From assembly GCF_003604215.1 (NCBI RefSeq), contig NZ_QXGS01000009.1, positions 62,001-126,000 on the forward strand: a stretch of DNA of 64,000 bases, in the 5' to 3' direction. Under the pieces are notes generated by a model that did no database searches, had not been told where the DNA came from, and worked only from the letters and a program-made list of their open reading frames with translations. Positions 25,831-34,037 of the stretch are shown here, piece by piece (the stretch's first letter is position 1; each line of letters starts with the position of its first letter). Position numbers and translations under genes: made by a program. Origin of the DNA: Teichococcus vastitatis. GTDB lineage: Bacteria; Pseudomonadota; Alphaproteobacteria; Acetobacterales; Acetobacteraceae.

Positions 25831-25911
25831 AGATCGCGCGTTGCGCGATTGCTTCCGGCCGGTACGGTTTGTGCCAGATACTTGCCGTGCAGTTGCACAA
25901 TCGCGCGATCT
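25831..25911. promoter_or_regulatory. Nested inverted repeats upstream of the sulfur-carrier operon
   Basis: AGATCGCGCG (25831-25840) is exactly reversed by CGCGCGATCT (25902-25911), and inside it GCGCGATTG (25843-25851) is exactly reversed by CAATCGCGC (25898-25906). The right-hand halves also form a direct near-repeat GCGCGAT-TGCTTC-GCCGGT (25843 and 25903). This is either a large mRNA hairpin or a set of operators for the gene at 26012; the flanking 255-bp gap holds no gene. Confidence 0.5.
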
Positions 25912-26011
25912 GCTTCAGCCGGTGAGTGTTGTCTCTTTCTGCTGAGACAGACTGGGTTATGTTCTAGCCGTCCGCGAGCGCGGTCTTGTTTTCCAGCGGA
26001 GGGTGTACCCC

Positions 26012-26281
26012 ATGCCTGTTGTTGTTGTTCCGAGTTCCCTGCGTCGCTACACGGAACAGCAGGCGAGGGTCACCGTTCCCGGAGACACGGTGTCCGACAT
26101 CCTCACCAATCTCACCGGCACCGCCCCGGAAATGCGCAGCCACCTCTTCGCATCCGACAAGCTGCGCCATTTCGTGGTGATCTCCAAGAATGGCCAGGAT
26201 ATCAGGCTGTTGCAGGGGCTCGACACACCCGTTGTCGCCAGCGACGAGATCCGGATCCTGGCGAGCATCGCAGGAGGCTGA
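26012..26281 (+). CDS. MoaD/ThiS-family sulfur-carrier protein
   Basis: 89-residue beta-grasp protein ending in the diagnostic Gly-Gly (ILASIAGG), which an E1-like enzyme adenylates and converts to a thiocarboxylate. VTVPGDTVSDILTNL and NGQDIRLLQGLDTPVVASDEIRIL match the MoaD/CysO fold. ATG at 26012 is 8 nt after AGCGGAGGG; a GTG at 26003 would put the ribosome site in the gene. Four bases separate it from the E1-rhodanese gene, its evident partner. It is not in a moa or thi cluster, so its sulfur acceptor is probably a specialised one. Confidence 0.88.
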   Translation: MPVVVVPSSLRRYTEQQARVTVPGDTVSDILTNLTGTAPEMRSHLFASDKLRHFVVISKNGQDIRLLQGLDTPVVASDEIRILASIAGG

Positions 26282-26285
26282 AGTC

Positions 26286-27491
26286 ATGCGTGATGTTGAC
26301 GCCTGTCCCGAACTAAGTGATGCGGAAATCCGCCGCTTCGGCCGCCATCTGATCCTGCCCGAATTCGGCATTGAGGGGCAGCGTCGCCTCAAGGCCGGCA
26401 GTGTGCTGCTGATCGGCGCCGGTGGGTTGGGCTGCCCGGCGGCGCTTTATCTGGCCGCCGCTGGTGTCGGCCGGATCGGTCTGGTGGATCCCGACAAGGT
26501 CGAGGAAACCAACCTGCAGCGGCAGGTGGCGCATGGCTATTCCACGTTGGGCGTGCCGAAGACGCAGAGTGCCGCGCGCCGCATGCTCGACCTCAATCCC
26601 GATCTGGTTATCGAGCACCACAACGTGTTCCTATCGGTCGACAATGCGCTGGAGTTGATCTCCAGGTATGACGTGGTGATCGACGGCACCGACAATTTCC
26701 CGACGCGCTATCTGGTCAACGACGCCTGCACCAAGCTCGGCAAGCCCAACGTCTTCGGCGGCGTGCTGCGCTTCGATGGCCAGCTCAGCGTGTTCGATGC
26801 CCGCTTTGGCCCCTGCTATCGCTGCCTGTTCCCGGAACCGCCGCCGGTGGAGCTGGCACCGAACTGCGCCGAAGCCGGCGTGCTGGGCGTTCTGCCGGGC
26901 ACCATCGGTGCGTTGCAGGCGACCGAGGCGGTGAAGCTGCTCAGCGGCATCGGCCGGCCGATGATCGGCCGCATGCTGGTCTATGACGGCCTCGACATGT
27001 CCTTCGACACCATCACGATCGCCAAGAATCCGGCCTGTCCCTGCTGCAGCAAGCCGGCATCCGAGATCGTGCTGAAGGCCGAGCAGATGGTATGCTCGGC
27101 GCCGCAGGTCGGCAACAGCGTCACGCCCGAAGCCCTGCAGGCACGTCTCGATGCCGGCGAGGACCTGCTGGTGGTCGATGTGCGCAATCCGGCCGAATGG
27201 GCCGGCGGGGTGATCCCGGGCGCCAGGCTGCTGGCGAAGCCCGACATCGATGCGGCGCTGCGCGACGTGACGCACGGCTCGGAGCCGCCGGCCGGCTCGC
27301 CCCTGACGGCGATCCCGCGCGAGCGCGAGGTGGTGATCTACTGCCAGGGTGGCCTGCGCAGCGCGGCGGTGATCCGCGCCCTGGCTGCCGCCGGCTACCC
27401 GGCCCGCAACCTCACCGACATGACGGGAGGCTTCGGCGCCTGGCGCGGACCCGTGGCCGACCCTGCGCAGCTGGCCGAGGTGCCGGGCTGA
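26286..27491 (+). CDS. E1-like adenylyltransferase/sulfurtransferase with rhodanese domain (MoeB/MoeZ-like)
   Basis: 401 residues. N-terminal ThiF/MoeB domain: RFGRHLILPEFGIEGQRRL, ATP loop GAGGLGCP at 44-51, adenylate-site DGTDNFPTRY, catalytic Cys194 in PNCAEAGVLGVLPG, and zinc cysteines CYRC and CPCC. C-terminal rhodanese domain (about 285-390) with active-site loop YCQGGLRS, Cys353. This is the MoeZ/UBA4 architecture: it adenylates the carrier encoded just upstream and loads sulfur on it via the rhodanese persulfide. All catalytic cysteines are present. Confidence 0.92.
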   Translation: MRDVDACPELSDAEIRRFGRHLILPEFGIEGQRRLKAGSVLLIGAGGLGCPAALYLAAAGVGRIGLVDPDKVEETNLQRQVAHGYSTLGVPKTQSAARRMLDLNPDLVIEHHNVFLSVDNALELISRYDVVIDGTDNFPTRYLVNDACTKLGKPNVFGGVLRFDGQLSVFDARFGPCYRCLFPEPPPVELAPNCAEAGVLGVLPGTIGALQATEAVKLLSGIGRPMIGRMLVYDGLDMSFDTITIAKNPACPCCSKPASEIVLKAEQMVCSAPQVGNSVTPEALQARLDAGEDLLVVDVRNPAEWAGGVIPGARLLAKPDIDAALRDVTHGSEPPAGSPLTAIPREREVVIYCQGGLRSAAVIRALAAAGYPARNLTDMTGGFGAWRGPVADPAQLAEVPG

Positions 27492-27550
27492 ACTTGTTGC
27501 CCCTTGTTACTCCCTCCCTCTGAAGACCAGCTGCAAGCGGGCTCCTGCCA

Positions 27551-29047
27551 ATGTCACTTCCTGCCAGTGCCGACCTCATCCGCAACCTTGTCGAGCTGTC
27601 GCATCCGGCACCCGGTCAGAACAACGATGCCGATCTGCGGCGCGTGACCCGCGAGCTGATCCAGGCCATGCAGGCCGAAGGTCAGCTGGCGGAAAGCCCG
27701 ATGGAGCTGGCACTGACCCGCACGGTGGAGCTGCACCAGGCGGCGGCTGACCAGCGCCTACGCGGCAAGCGGGTCCTGGTGACCGGCGGATCGGGCTGTG
27801 TGGGCACCCGACTGCGCGCCCTGCTGACCGGCTTCGCGCCGGCCGCCCTGGTCAATCTCGACCTGGTGCCGCACGAGGCGGGCGAGGGCAGCTGGCACGG
27901 GGCGGATATCCGCGACGCGGCGGCGCTGGATGCCGCCTTTGCCGCCGCGCGGCCGGAGGTCGTGTTTCATCTCGCTAGCATCCGCGAGCCGGGCAAGGCG
28001 GAGCTGGTGGTGCATGAGGCGGTGGACACCAACGTGTTCGGCACCGCCAACATCATCGAAGCCTGCCGTCGGCACGGCGTCGAGCACGCCGTCTACTCCT
28101 CCACCGGCAAGTGCTACGCCTACCTCACCGACCATGTCTACACGGCCAGCAAGAAGCTGGCGGAAGCGCAATGGATGGCCGCGGCGCGCGAGGGGCGTGG
28201 CCCCACCGCCTTCGCCATGACGCGCTTCACCCATGTGCTGGAGAACGGCATCATCGCCCGCGACATCGCCGAGGGCATCGAAGCCGGCATGGTCGGGCTG
28301 CATGGGCCCGACCGTCACTTCAACATCCAGAATTTGCGACAGGCTACGCACCTGCTGATCAACGCGCTGGCATTGTCCGGCACCGAGGCGCCGGACAGCT
28401 TCTGGAGCGCGGTGGATCTTGGCTGGCCGGTAAACACCCTCGAGCTGGCACTGTTCCAGATTGCCCGCAGTGGCCGTGATGTCGGTGTACGCTTCCTCGG
28501 CGTGCCGAAGGGCTATGACGAGAGCTTCTTCCGCGGGCAGTTCGACTGGAGTGGCGATTACGACTACCATCCGCTCGTGAATGCGCTGGAAGCGCCAGGC
28601 GTGTTCAGCGACGGCACCGGGACCATGATCGGCGCGCGCGTGCTGGAGTGCCCGCCGGAGGTGCTGCGGCAGGAACTCCGCCAGTTGCGCGCCCGACTCG
28701 ATGGCCAACAGAGCGATGGTGCGGTGAAGCAGGCCCTGTTGCACGCCGTGTCCCAGGTCACCGCCGGCATCTTTAGCCGCGTGGAGGCAGGCAAGCTGCT
28801 CGACATCCTGTGGTGGGGCGCAGCTCCGGAATGGGCGGGGCCTGCATCCAGCGCCGCCCGCTATCATCAGGTGATGTCCATGCTGGCCGAGTTGATCCTA
28901 CCACGGCTGGAGCAGCCCGGTGCCACGGTGGATACCGCCGCGCGCGGCAAGTTCGAGGATATCGCCGCCACCTTTTCCGTGGTGCCGGGTCTGGAAGCGG
29001 CGGCCGAACGCTTTTCCGCCCTGGCGAAGTCGCGGCGCGCCGCCTGA
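27551..29047 (+). CDS. NAD-dependent epimerase/dehydratase (CapD/extended SDR-like)
   Basis: 498 residues, long for the family. After an N-terminal helical region (about 1-70) comes an extended SDR domain: LRGKRVLVTGGSGCVGTRL, DIRDAAALDAAF, VVFHLASIREPGKAELVVHEAVDTNVFGTANIIEACRRHGVEHAVYSST, and the catalytic YTASKK. The FHLAS...HEAVDTNVFGT wording is that of nucleotide-sugar dehydratases/epimerases of the CapD/FlaA1 group. The C-terminal 200 residues (helical, HAVSQVTAGIFSRVEAGKLLDILWW) have no match I know. It starts 60 bp after the E1 gene and may share its transcript. Confidence 0.8.
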   Translation: MSLPASADLIRNLVELSHPAPGQNNDADLRRVTRELIQAMQAEGQLAESPMELALTRTVELHQAAADQRLRGKRVLVTGGSGCVGTRLRALLTGFAPAALVNLDLVPHEAGEGSWHGADIRDAAALDAAFAAARPEVVFHLASIREPGKAELVVHEAVDTNVFGTANIIEACRRHGVEHAVYSSTGKCYAYLTDHVYTASKKLAEAQWMAAAREGRGPTAFAMTRFTHVLENGIIARDIAEGIEAGMVGLHGPDRHFNIQNLRQATHLLINALALSGTEAPDSFWSAVDLGWPVNTLELALFQIARSGRDVGVRFLGVPKGYDESFFRGQFDWSGDYDYHPLVNALEAPGVFSDGTGTMIGARVLECPPEVLRQELRQLRARLDGQQSDGAVKQALLHAVSQVTAGIFSRVEAGKLLDILWWGAAPEWAGPASSAARYHQVMSMLAELILPRLEQPGATVDTAARGKFEDIAATFSVVPGLEAAAERFSALAKSRRAA

Positions 29048-29050
29048 TCG

Positions 29051-29082
29051 GCCGCCGGCGCGTCAGGCGGTGCGCCGGCGGC
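29051..29082. terminator. Bidirectional hairpin between epimerase and hydroxylase genes
   Basis: GCCGCCGGCGC / GCGCCGGCGGC, 11-bp perfect stem, 10-nt loop, between converging genes; the stop codon of the minus-strand gene (29063) lies in the loop. Confidence 0.55.
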
Positions 29083-30043
29083 GCGCGGCCCGCTTCCGGA
29101 AACCCTTCGCCAGCGCCCGGCCCATGCGGCGGAAGCCCTCCGCCTGCTGCTGCCCCCAGCTGCCGGTCGCCATCGCTTCGGGCAGCCTGGCATCGCCTGT
29201 TTCGGTGAACACGTCATGGCGGAAATCCGCGGTGCCGAAGACCCAGTCCCACACCGGCAGCAACACGCCGTAATTCTTGCCATCCCGCCCGGACCCGAGC
29301 GGGCCGTGGTGAAGCCGGTGGAAACGCGGCGACACCAGCAGGCGTTCGCCGACATGGCCGAAGGACAGCCGGACATTGGCGTGGCTCATGGCCTCGGCCA
29401 CCCGCAGGATCACCACCACAACAGGAAACTGGCCTGGCGGCACGCCGATCAGCAGGGCGATGGCGCCGAACCAGGCAGCACCGATCAGATCATCCAGGAT
29501 GTGGTTGCGGTCATCGGTCCAGAAGGTCATCTGCCGCTGCGCATGATGGATGGCGTGCAGCGACCACCACCAGGAGAAGCGGTGCTGGAACCGGTGCCGC
29601 CAGTATTCGCCGAGATCCAGCACCGCCACATAGACGGCAAGCGCCAGGATCGGCCATTCACGCAACAGCGGAAACAATGTTTCCAACGTCGGCGGCACCC
29701 AGCCGCTGCCGGCAACCCAGCCGGACAGCCGTGATCCCAGCGCCGCGAAAGCGACAAAGGCGAGCAGCGGCAGCAAGCCCAGCCGGGACAGGCAAGTATA
29801 GAGAATGTCGGTTCGGATGCTGCGCTGGTCACTGCGCGGTTCCACCGGCTTCCAAGCTTCCAGCGGGCGGCAGATGGCATAGACCACCAGCACCTGCACC
29901 AAGCCGAACAAGACGAAATCGATCCACTCGAAGGCGTCCTCAGCCCAGGCCATCAGACCCAGCGCATACAGCGCCGGCTGCACCAGCGTCTCGAAGATCC
30001 AGCCATTCGCGCCGTCCCAGGAATCCTGCAGCCAGCCGATCAT
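29063..30043 (-). CDS. Sterol desaturase / fatty acid hydroxylase superfamily membrane protein
   Basis: 326 residues with several membrane helices and the di-iron histidine clusters of the family: HRFQHRF, HAIHHAQ and, after another helix, RFHRLHHG. Members hydroxylate or desaturate lipid chains or sterol-like molecules in the inner membrane using O2. Minus-strand operon with the deacetylase and propeller genes: its start lies 18 bp downstream of the deacetylase stop. The polybasic C-terminus (GFRKRAARRRRTA) is probably cytoplasmic. Confidence 0.85.
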   Translation of the reverse strand: MIGWLQDSWDGANGWIFETLVQPALYALGLMAWAEDAFEWIDFVLFGLVQVLVVYAICRPLEAWKPVEPRSDQRSIRTDILYTCLSRLGLLPLLAFVAFAALGSRLSGWVAGSGWVPPTLETLFPLLREWPILALAVYVAVLDLGEYWRHRFQHRFSWWWSLHAIHHAQRQMTFWTDDRNHILDDLIGAAWFGAIALLIGVPPGQFPVVVVILRVAEAMSHANVRLSFGHVGERLLVSPRFHRLHHGPLGSGRDGKNYGVLLPVWDWVFGTADFRHDVFTETGDARLPEAMATGSWGQQQAEGFRRMGRALAKGFRKRAARRRRTA

Positions 30044-30061
30044 GCGCCCTGCTCCACCTTG

Positions 30062-30844
30062 TCAGACACCTTGCGCCGGCAGCACGGCGAAGCAGAAGCC
30101 CTTGGCCTGTAGGCCGGCCAGCAGGTCTTCGAACACTCTGCCAAAGGGTTCACGCCGGCTGCGCACACCCCAATGCATGACCAGCACCTCGCCATCCCGG
30201 ATCCGCCCCAAGGCCTGCCGCAACAGGGCGGCGTTGGGATGTGCGGCGCTGTCCAGCTCGTCACCCAGGAAGCCGCCTGCGGTCCAGCCCTGGTGCCGCA
30301 GGCCACAGGCGGCGGCCATCCGAAGGGCATTCGGCGAGGTGCGCCCGCCGGGGGCCCGCCACAGGGGCAGGATCTTCGCTTCGGGTGCCGCGGCGCGCAG
30401 CATGTCCATCGGTCGCGCCAGCTCGGCGCACAGGGCTGCGCCATCCAGCAATTCGGTGCCCTGACCGCGGCGCGACGCATAGCGGACCCGACTGGGACCC
30501 GGATCGGCGCCGAAATACCAGTGGCGCCAGGTGTGGCTGGCGAAGGCGTGGCCCTCGGCCGCACGGTCTCGCCAGAAGCCGGACCAGCCGGCGCTGAGCG
30601 AGGTATCGCCACGGAAGGTCGGCTCATCGGCCAGGAACAGCGTCGCGCGCACCTCTCTCCGCTGCAGGGCCGCGGCGATCATTTCGGCTTCCCGGCCCCA
30701 ACCGGTATCGATGGTAAGGTACAGCGTGCCGGCGCGGCATTGCGGCAGGGCCGGTGTCCCTAAGGGCTGCGCCGTGGCGGCCCGCATGACGGGCAGCAGC
30801 GCCGCGGCGGCGCCGAGCCAGGCCCGCCGGTGCAGCATGGCCAT
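30062..30844 (-). CDS. Polysaccharide deacetylase (NodB homology) family protein, exported
   Basis: 260 residues with an N-terminal signal (MLHRRAWLGAAAALLPVMRAATA). NodB motifs: LTIDTGWG (motif 1), SHTWRHW (metal-binding HxxxH), RAPGG and LVMHWG. Motif 1 has Thr where classical members have the second Asp of TFDDG, similar to the TFDNG variant of PdaA-like enzymes, so the metal site is slightly unusual. ATG at 30844 (or 30838) comes 2 bases after the propeller gene stop. Likely removes an acyl group from a periplasmic glycan; target unknown. Confidence 0.85.
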   Translation of the reverse strand: MAMLHRRAWLGAAAALLPVMRAATAQPLGTPALPQCRAGTLYLTIDTGWGREAEMIAAALQRREVRATLFLADEPTFRGDTSLSAGWSGFWRDRAAEGHAFASHTWRHWYFGADPGPSRVRYASRRGQGTELLDGAALCAELARPMDMLRAAAPEAKILPLWRAPGGRTSPNALRMAAACGLRHQGWTAGGFLGDELDSAAHPNAALLRQALGRIRDGEVLVMHWGVRSRREPFGRVFEDLLAGLQAKGFCFAVLPAQGV

Positions 30845-30846
30845 GC

Positions 30847-31833
30847 TCAGTTCGTCGCGGCCGAGGCGGCAGGCGGCGTGGTGGCGAACAGGATGCCGTG
30901 CGGCGAGCGCCCGACCCGCTGCGTCTCCATCGCGCCGGTCGCTGGATCGATGATGCCGATCCGCCCCTTCCATCGCAGCGTTACCCAAAGGCGTCCCTGC
31001 GCATCGAAGGTGACGCAATCCGGGCCGCCCGGCACGCTGAGGCTGCGGGTGATGGTGAGGGTTTCAGGATCCAGCAGGGTGATGCGGCTATCCACGCGAC
31101 TGGTCACGTAGAGGAGCTTGCCGTCGGGCGCGGGGAACACGGCATGCGCCCCGCGGCCCACGCTGATCCGCCGCTCCACCGTATGTGTCGCCGGGTCCAG
31201 CACCGCCACGTGGTCGCTGCCCATGATGGCGACCAGCAGCCGGCCCTTGTGCCAGATGATGCCGGCCGGCTCCGGTCCGACCTCCGTGGTCCAGAGCGGT
31301 TCCAGCGTGTCCAGGCTGATCGCCACCACCGTGCCGCTGCCCTGCAGCGTCACATAGACGACCTTGTTGTCGGGACCATAGGCTAGGTGACTCGGCATGC
31401 CCGGCAGATCCAACCGCTTGGCCAGCCTCAACTTCGAGCCGTCCCATCGGTAAACATCCACCTGACCGCGGCGCAGGCTGGTGATGGTCAGCGTGCCGCC
31501 ATCCGGGCTGAAGCCGAGATGATAGGGGTTGGAGAGCGCTTCCCGTTTCAGCAGCTCGCCCGTCGCCGGGTTGATGAACAGCATCTCATTGGCGCCCGAA
31601 TCGCCCACCAGCAGTGTTGAACCGTCAGGCGTCAGCGCCAGGTGGTGCACCTCCCGCAGCACTGGGATACGGGAACGCTCCTGCCGCGTGGATGCATCCA
31701 ATACCTGAATGGTGGCATCGCCTGAATTCAACACATACACCAGACCATCCGCCGCGGCGGACCCCGCCCAGGGCAGCAGCAGCGCCATGGCACCGGCGAT
31801 GAGCCGGAGATGAAGCGTGGATCGGAGCCTCAT
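30847..31833 (-). CDS. YVTN-repeat beta-propeller protein, periplasmic
   Basis: 328 residues. A signal peptide (MRLRSTLHLRLIAGAMALLLPWAGSAAA) is followed by about seven propeller blades with the YVTN-type pattern: GLVYVLNSGDATIQVLDAS, STLLVGDSGANEMLFIN, KVVYVTLQGSGTVVAIS, RLLVAIMGSDHVAVLD, KLLYVTSRVDSRITLLD. A binding or scaffold role in the periplasm is usual for such proteins; no catalytic motif is seen. First gene of a minus-strand operon with the deacetylase and hydroxylase. A 14/16 copy of the par-locus palindrome lies inside its 5' part. Confidence 0.88.
   Translation of the reverse strand: MRLRSTLHLRLIAGAMALLLPWAGSAAADGLVYVLNSGDATIQVLDASTRQERSRIPVLREVHHLALTPDGSTLLVGDSGANEMLFINPATGELLKREALSNPYHLGFSPDGGTLTITSLRRGQVDVYRWDGSKLRLAKRLDLPGMPSHLAYGPDNKVVYVTLQGSGTVVAISLDTLEPLWTTEVGPEPAGIIWHKGRLLVAIMGSDHVAVLDPATHTVERRISVGRGAHAVFPAPDGKLLYVTSRVDSRITLLDPETLTITRSLSVPGGPDCVTFDAQGRLWVTLRWKGRIGIIDPATGAMETQRVGRSPHGILFATTPPAASAATN
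31687..31702. repeat. Third copy of the par-locus palindrome, inside the propeller gene
   Basis: CGTGGATGCATCCAAT matches the par-locus 16-mer ATTGGATGCATCCAAT at 14 of 16 positions, including the full 12-bp palindromic core. It encodes V-L-D-A-S using GTA TTG GAT GCA codons, less common than GTG CTG GAC GCC in this DNA, although other AT-rich codons occur nearby. Confidence 0.45.
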
Positions 31834-31944
31834 GAGGCGCTGCCTTTCAAACCGCGCCGCGCGAATGCGGCGCCAGCCACGGCCTTCTAGCAAACTGCGG
31901 CGCGCCGGTTCCAGCGCCGCGGCGGCCACATGGGCGCATCGCCG

Positions 31945-31960
31945 CGCTGGCAAGGTTCAC
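31945..31960 (+). repeat. Isolated replication iteron copy overlapping the SDR stop codon
   Basis: CGCTGGCAAGGTTCAC: 15 of 16 bases match the origin iteron GGCTGGCAAGGTTCAC at 48069 and 48122. It lies 16 kb from the origin. Its bases 31957-31959 are the TGA stop codon (minus strand) of the SDR gene. The 17-base stretch from 31946 is identical to the one at 43126. Confidence 0.7.
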
Positions 31961-32742
31961 AACGCCGATTTCTTCTCCTGATGGACCACGAGGCTGCCGA
32001 TCGAGTTGCCGCCATCCACCGACAGCGAGGCGCCGGTCACGTAGGCGGCCCCGTCGCTGGCCAGGAACAGCACCGCATGGCCCACATCGTCCGGCGACGA
32101 GGCACGGCCCAGCGGGATGCCCGCGGTGGTGGCCTGCACATGCGCGTCCGTCAGCGGGCTGGCGGTGCTGCCGGCGGCGAATCCAGGCTCCAGCGCATTC
32201 ACGCGGATGCCGTATTCCGCCAGTTCCAGCGCGAAGCCCTTGGTCAGCCGGTCGAGCGCCGTCTTGGAGGTGCAATAGGGCACCACGCTGCGGCGCATCT
32301 TGCGGGCCGCGCCGGAGGAGATGTTGATCACATTGCCCTTCACCCCCGCAGCGATCATCTGCCGGGCGACGCCGCGCGTCAGCAGGAATGGCGCCCGCAG
32401 GTTGATGTCGAAGATGCGGTCCCATTCCTCGGCATCGATGTCGAGCAGGAAGCCGCTGGGATAGATGCCCGCATTGTTCACCAGCACGTCCGCCCCCCCC
32501 CACCGGGCGCCGATGTTAGCCACCAGCGCCTCCACCGAGGCGGCATCTCGCAGATCGGCGGGTTCGGCGAAGCTGCCCTCCGGCAGGGTGGCGGCGAGCC
32601 GCGCCAAGCCGGTCTGGTCGGCATCGGTCAGACAGAGGCGTGCCCCTGCCCCCCGGAATGTTTCCACCAGCCAGCCGCCGATCACGCCGCAGGCGCCGGT
32701 GATCACCACACGCTTGCCGGCGATGCTTGTAGCCAGATCCAT
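31957..32742 (-). CDS. Short-chain dehydrogenase/reductase (SDR)
   Basis: 261 residues, classical SDR: nucleotide motif VVITGACGVIGGWL, NNAGIYP, the catalytic Ser in NVINISSGAARK, YCTSK with catalytic Tyr and Lys, and C-terminal FLASDGAAYVTGASLSVDGG. ATG at 32742 chosen over the longer frame because MDLATSIAGKRVVITG begins the fold normally. It oxidises or reduces an alcohol/ketone with NAD(P); substrate unknown. The TGA stop is contributed by an isolated copy of the replication iteron. Divergent from the PHB-depolymerase-like gene across a PhaR-type palindrome. Confidence 0.9.
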   Translation of the reverse strand: MDLATSIAGKRVVITGACGVIGGWLVETFRGAGARLCLTDADQTGLARLAATLPEGSFAEPADLRDAASVEALVANIGARWGGADVLVNNAGIYPSGFLLDIDAEEWDRIFDINLRAPFLLTRGVARQMIAAGVKGNVINISSGAARKMRRSVVPYCTSKTALDRLTKGFALELAEYGIRVNALEPGFAAGSTASPLTDAHVQATTAGIPLGRASSPDDVGHAVLFLASDGAAYVTGASLSVDGGNSIGSLVVHQEKKSAL

Positions 32743-32841
32743 GAACTTGTTCCTCGATTCGATGCGTGGAAGTAAACCCGGCGACGGGGCCGTGGCCAGG
32801 GCGGCCGCAGGCATGGCTTTCCGTAACGCCGATCCCATATG

Positions 32842-32858
32842 ATGCTGCATTGCAGCAT
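32842..32858. promoter_or_regulatory. PhaR-type operator (CTGC-N3-GCAG palindrome)
   Basis: ATGCTGCA-T-TGCAGCAT, a perfect 8-bp inverted repeat about a single T, in the divergent promoter between the SDR gene and the PHB-depolymerase-like gene. The core CTGC-ATT-GCAG fits the CTGC-N3/4-GCAG operator I recall for PhaR, the regulator of polyhydroxyalkanoate granule genes in alphaproteobacteria. The target gene family fits as well. Confidence 0.55.
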
Positions 32859-32897
32859 GCGAACCGGTTCACTGGGCCGGGGCATCAGGAGTACGCC

Positions 32898-34028
32898 ATG
32901 GCCAACACCCTTTTCCGGCTGGACGAGCTGGTCCGGCTGCGGCAACGCTGGAGCCGCGCCTTGTTCCGTCACGTTCCCGCCTCTCCCGAGGATCAGGCAG
33001 CGGCGCGGGTCGCGGAGGAGCGGCTGACGGAAGTCACCGGCTTCGGCACCAACCCGGGCGGCCTGCGGATGCTGTGCTTCGTGCCGCCCGGCTTGCCGCC
33101 AGGCGCGCCGCTGGTGGTGGCGCTGCATGGCTGCACCCAGACGGCGGCCGGCTACGATCTCGGCTGCGGCTGGTCGGCCATGGCCGAGCATCTGGGTTTC
33201 GCCCTGCTGCTGCCGGAACAGCGGCGCGAGAACAATCCCAGGCTGTGCTTTAACTGGTTCAATCCGGAGGACATCGAGCGCGACAGCGGCGAGCCGGCCT
33301 CAATCCGGCAGATGATCGGCTGGATGCAGCGCGAGCACCGCCTCGATCCCGCCCGCACCTTCATCAGCGGGTTGTCGGCGGGCGGCGGCATGAGTTCGGT
33401 GATGCTGGCCTGTTATCCGGAATGCTTCGCCGGAGGCGCCATCCTGGCCGGCCTGCCCTACCGTGCCGCCACCAGCGTGGCGGGGGCTTTCGAGGCCATG
33501 TACCACCCCACGAGCCTGCCGGCGCGCAGCCGCGGCGACGCCGTGCGCGCCGCATCGGCGCATCGGGGTCCCTGGCCGCGCATCTCGGTCTGGCAGGGCG
33601 ATGCCGATGTCACGGTGAAGCCCGGGAACGCGACGGAAATCCTGAAGCAGTGGCTGGACCTGCACGAATTGACGCTGGACAAGCCTGACAGCCTCGAGCA
33701 GCAGGGCCCGGTTCGGCTGCGGCGCTGGCGCAATGCCCGGGGACAGGTGGTGGTCGAGAGCCGCGACATCGCCGGTCTGGCCCATGGCGTTCCCCTGGCG
33801 CCGGGCGAGGAGGCAGGCCAAGTCGGTCGTGCCGGCCCCTTTCTGCTGGATGTCGGGCTCTCCTCGACCCACGGGATCCTGCGCTTCTGGGGCCTCGGCA
33901 CGGACCGGATCGACGAGCCGCGCAGCTTCGTGGTGAACCGCCAGGCCGCGACGCGGGAAGTGACGCCGCGCCTGTTCGGGCTGGTGAACAAGGCGCTGCG
34001 CAGGGCCGGGCTGCGGTCCCGCCGCTGA
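32898..34028 (+). CDS. PHB depolymerase family esterase
   Basis: 376 residues of the PHB-depolymerase/feruloyl-esterase (Esterase_phb) family. Seen: LVVALHGCTQTAAGYDLGCGWSAMAEHLGFALLLPEQ (oxyanion-hole region), NWFNPEDIERDSGEPASIRQMI, lipase box GLSAGGGMS with nucleophile Ser160, VWQGDADVTVKPGNA around the catalytic Asp, and GLAHGVPL around the His. No signal peptide is apparent, so an intracellular enzyme acting on granules or short oligomers is likely. ATG at 32898 has CAGGAG 7 nt before. The PhaR-type site 40 bp upstream supports a PHA-related role. Confidence 0.88.
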   Translation: MANTLFRLDELVRLRQRWSRALFRHVPASPEDQAAARVAEERLTEVTGFGTNPGGLRMLCFVPPGLPPGAPLVVALHGCTQTAAGYDLGCGWSAMAEHLGFALLLPEQRRENNPRLCFNWFNPEDIERDSGEPASIRQMIGWMQREHRLDPARTFISGLSAGGGMSSVMLACYPECFAGGAILAGLPYRAATSVAGAFEAMYHPTSLPARSRGDAVRAASAHRGPWPRISVWQGDADVTVKPGNATEILKQWLDLHELTLDKPDSLEQQGPVRLRRWRNARGQVVVESRDIAGLAHGVPLAPGEEAGQVGRAGPFLLDVGLSSTHGILRFWGLGTDRIDEPRSFVVNRQAATREVTPRLFGLVNKALRRAGLRSRR

Positions 34029-34037
34029 ACCTGCCCT

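Noticed and set aside
20991-27491. cysE plus sulfur carrier plus E1 as a MoeZ/CysO/CysM-type cysteine pathway
   Set aside because: cysE lies 5 kb away in a different operon, and no CysM or Mec-type metalloprotease gene adjoins the carrier; the link is too weak to claim.
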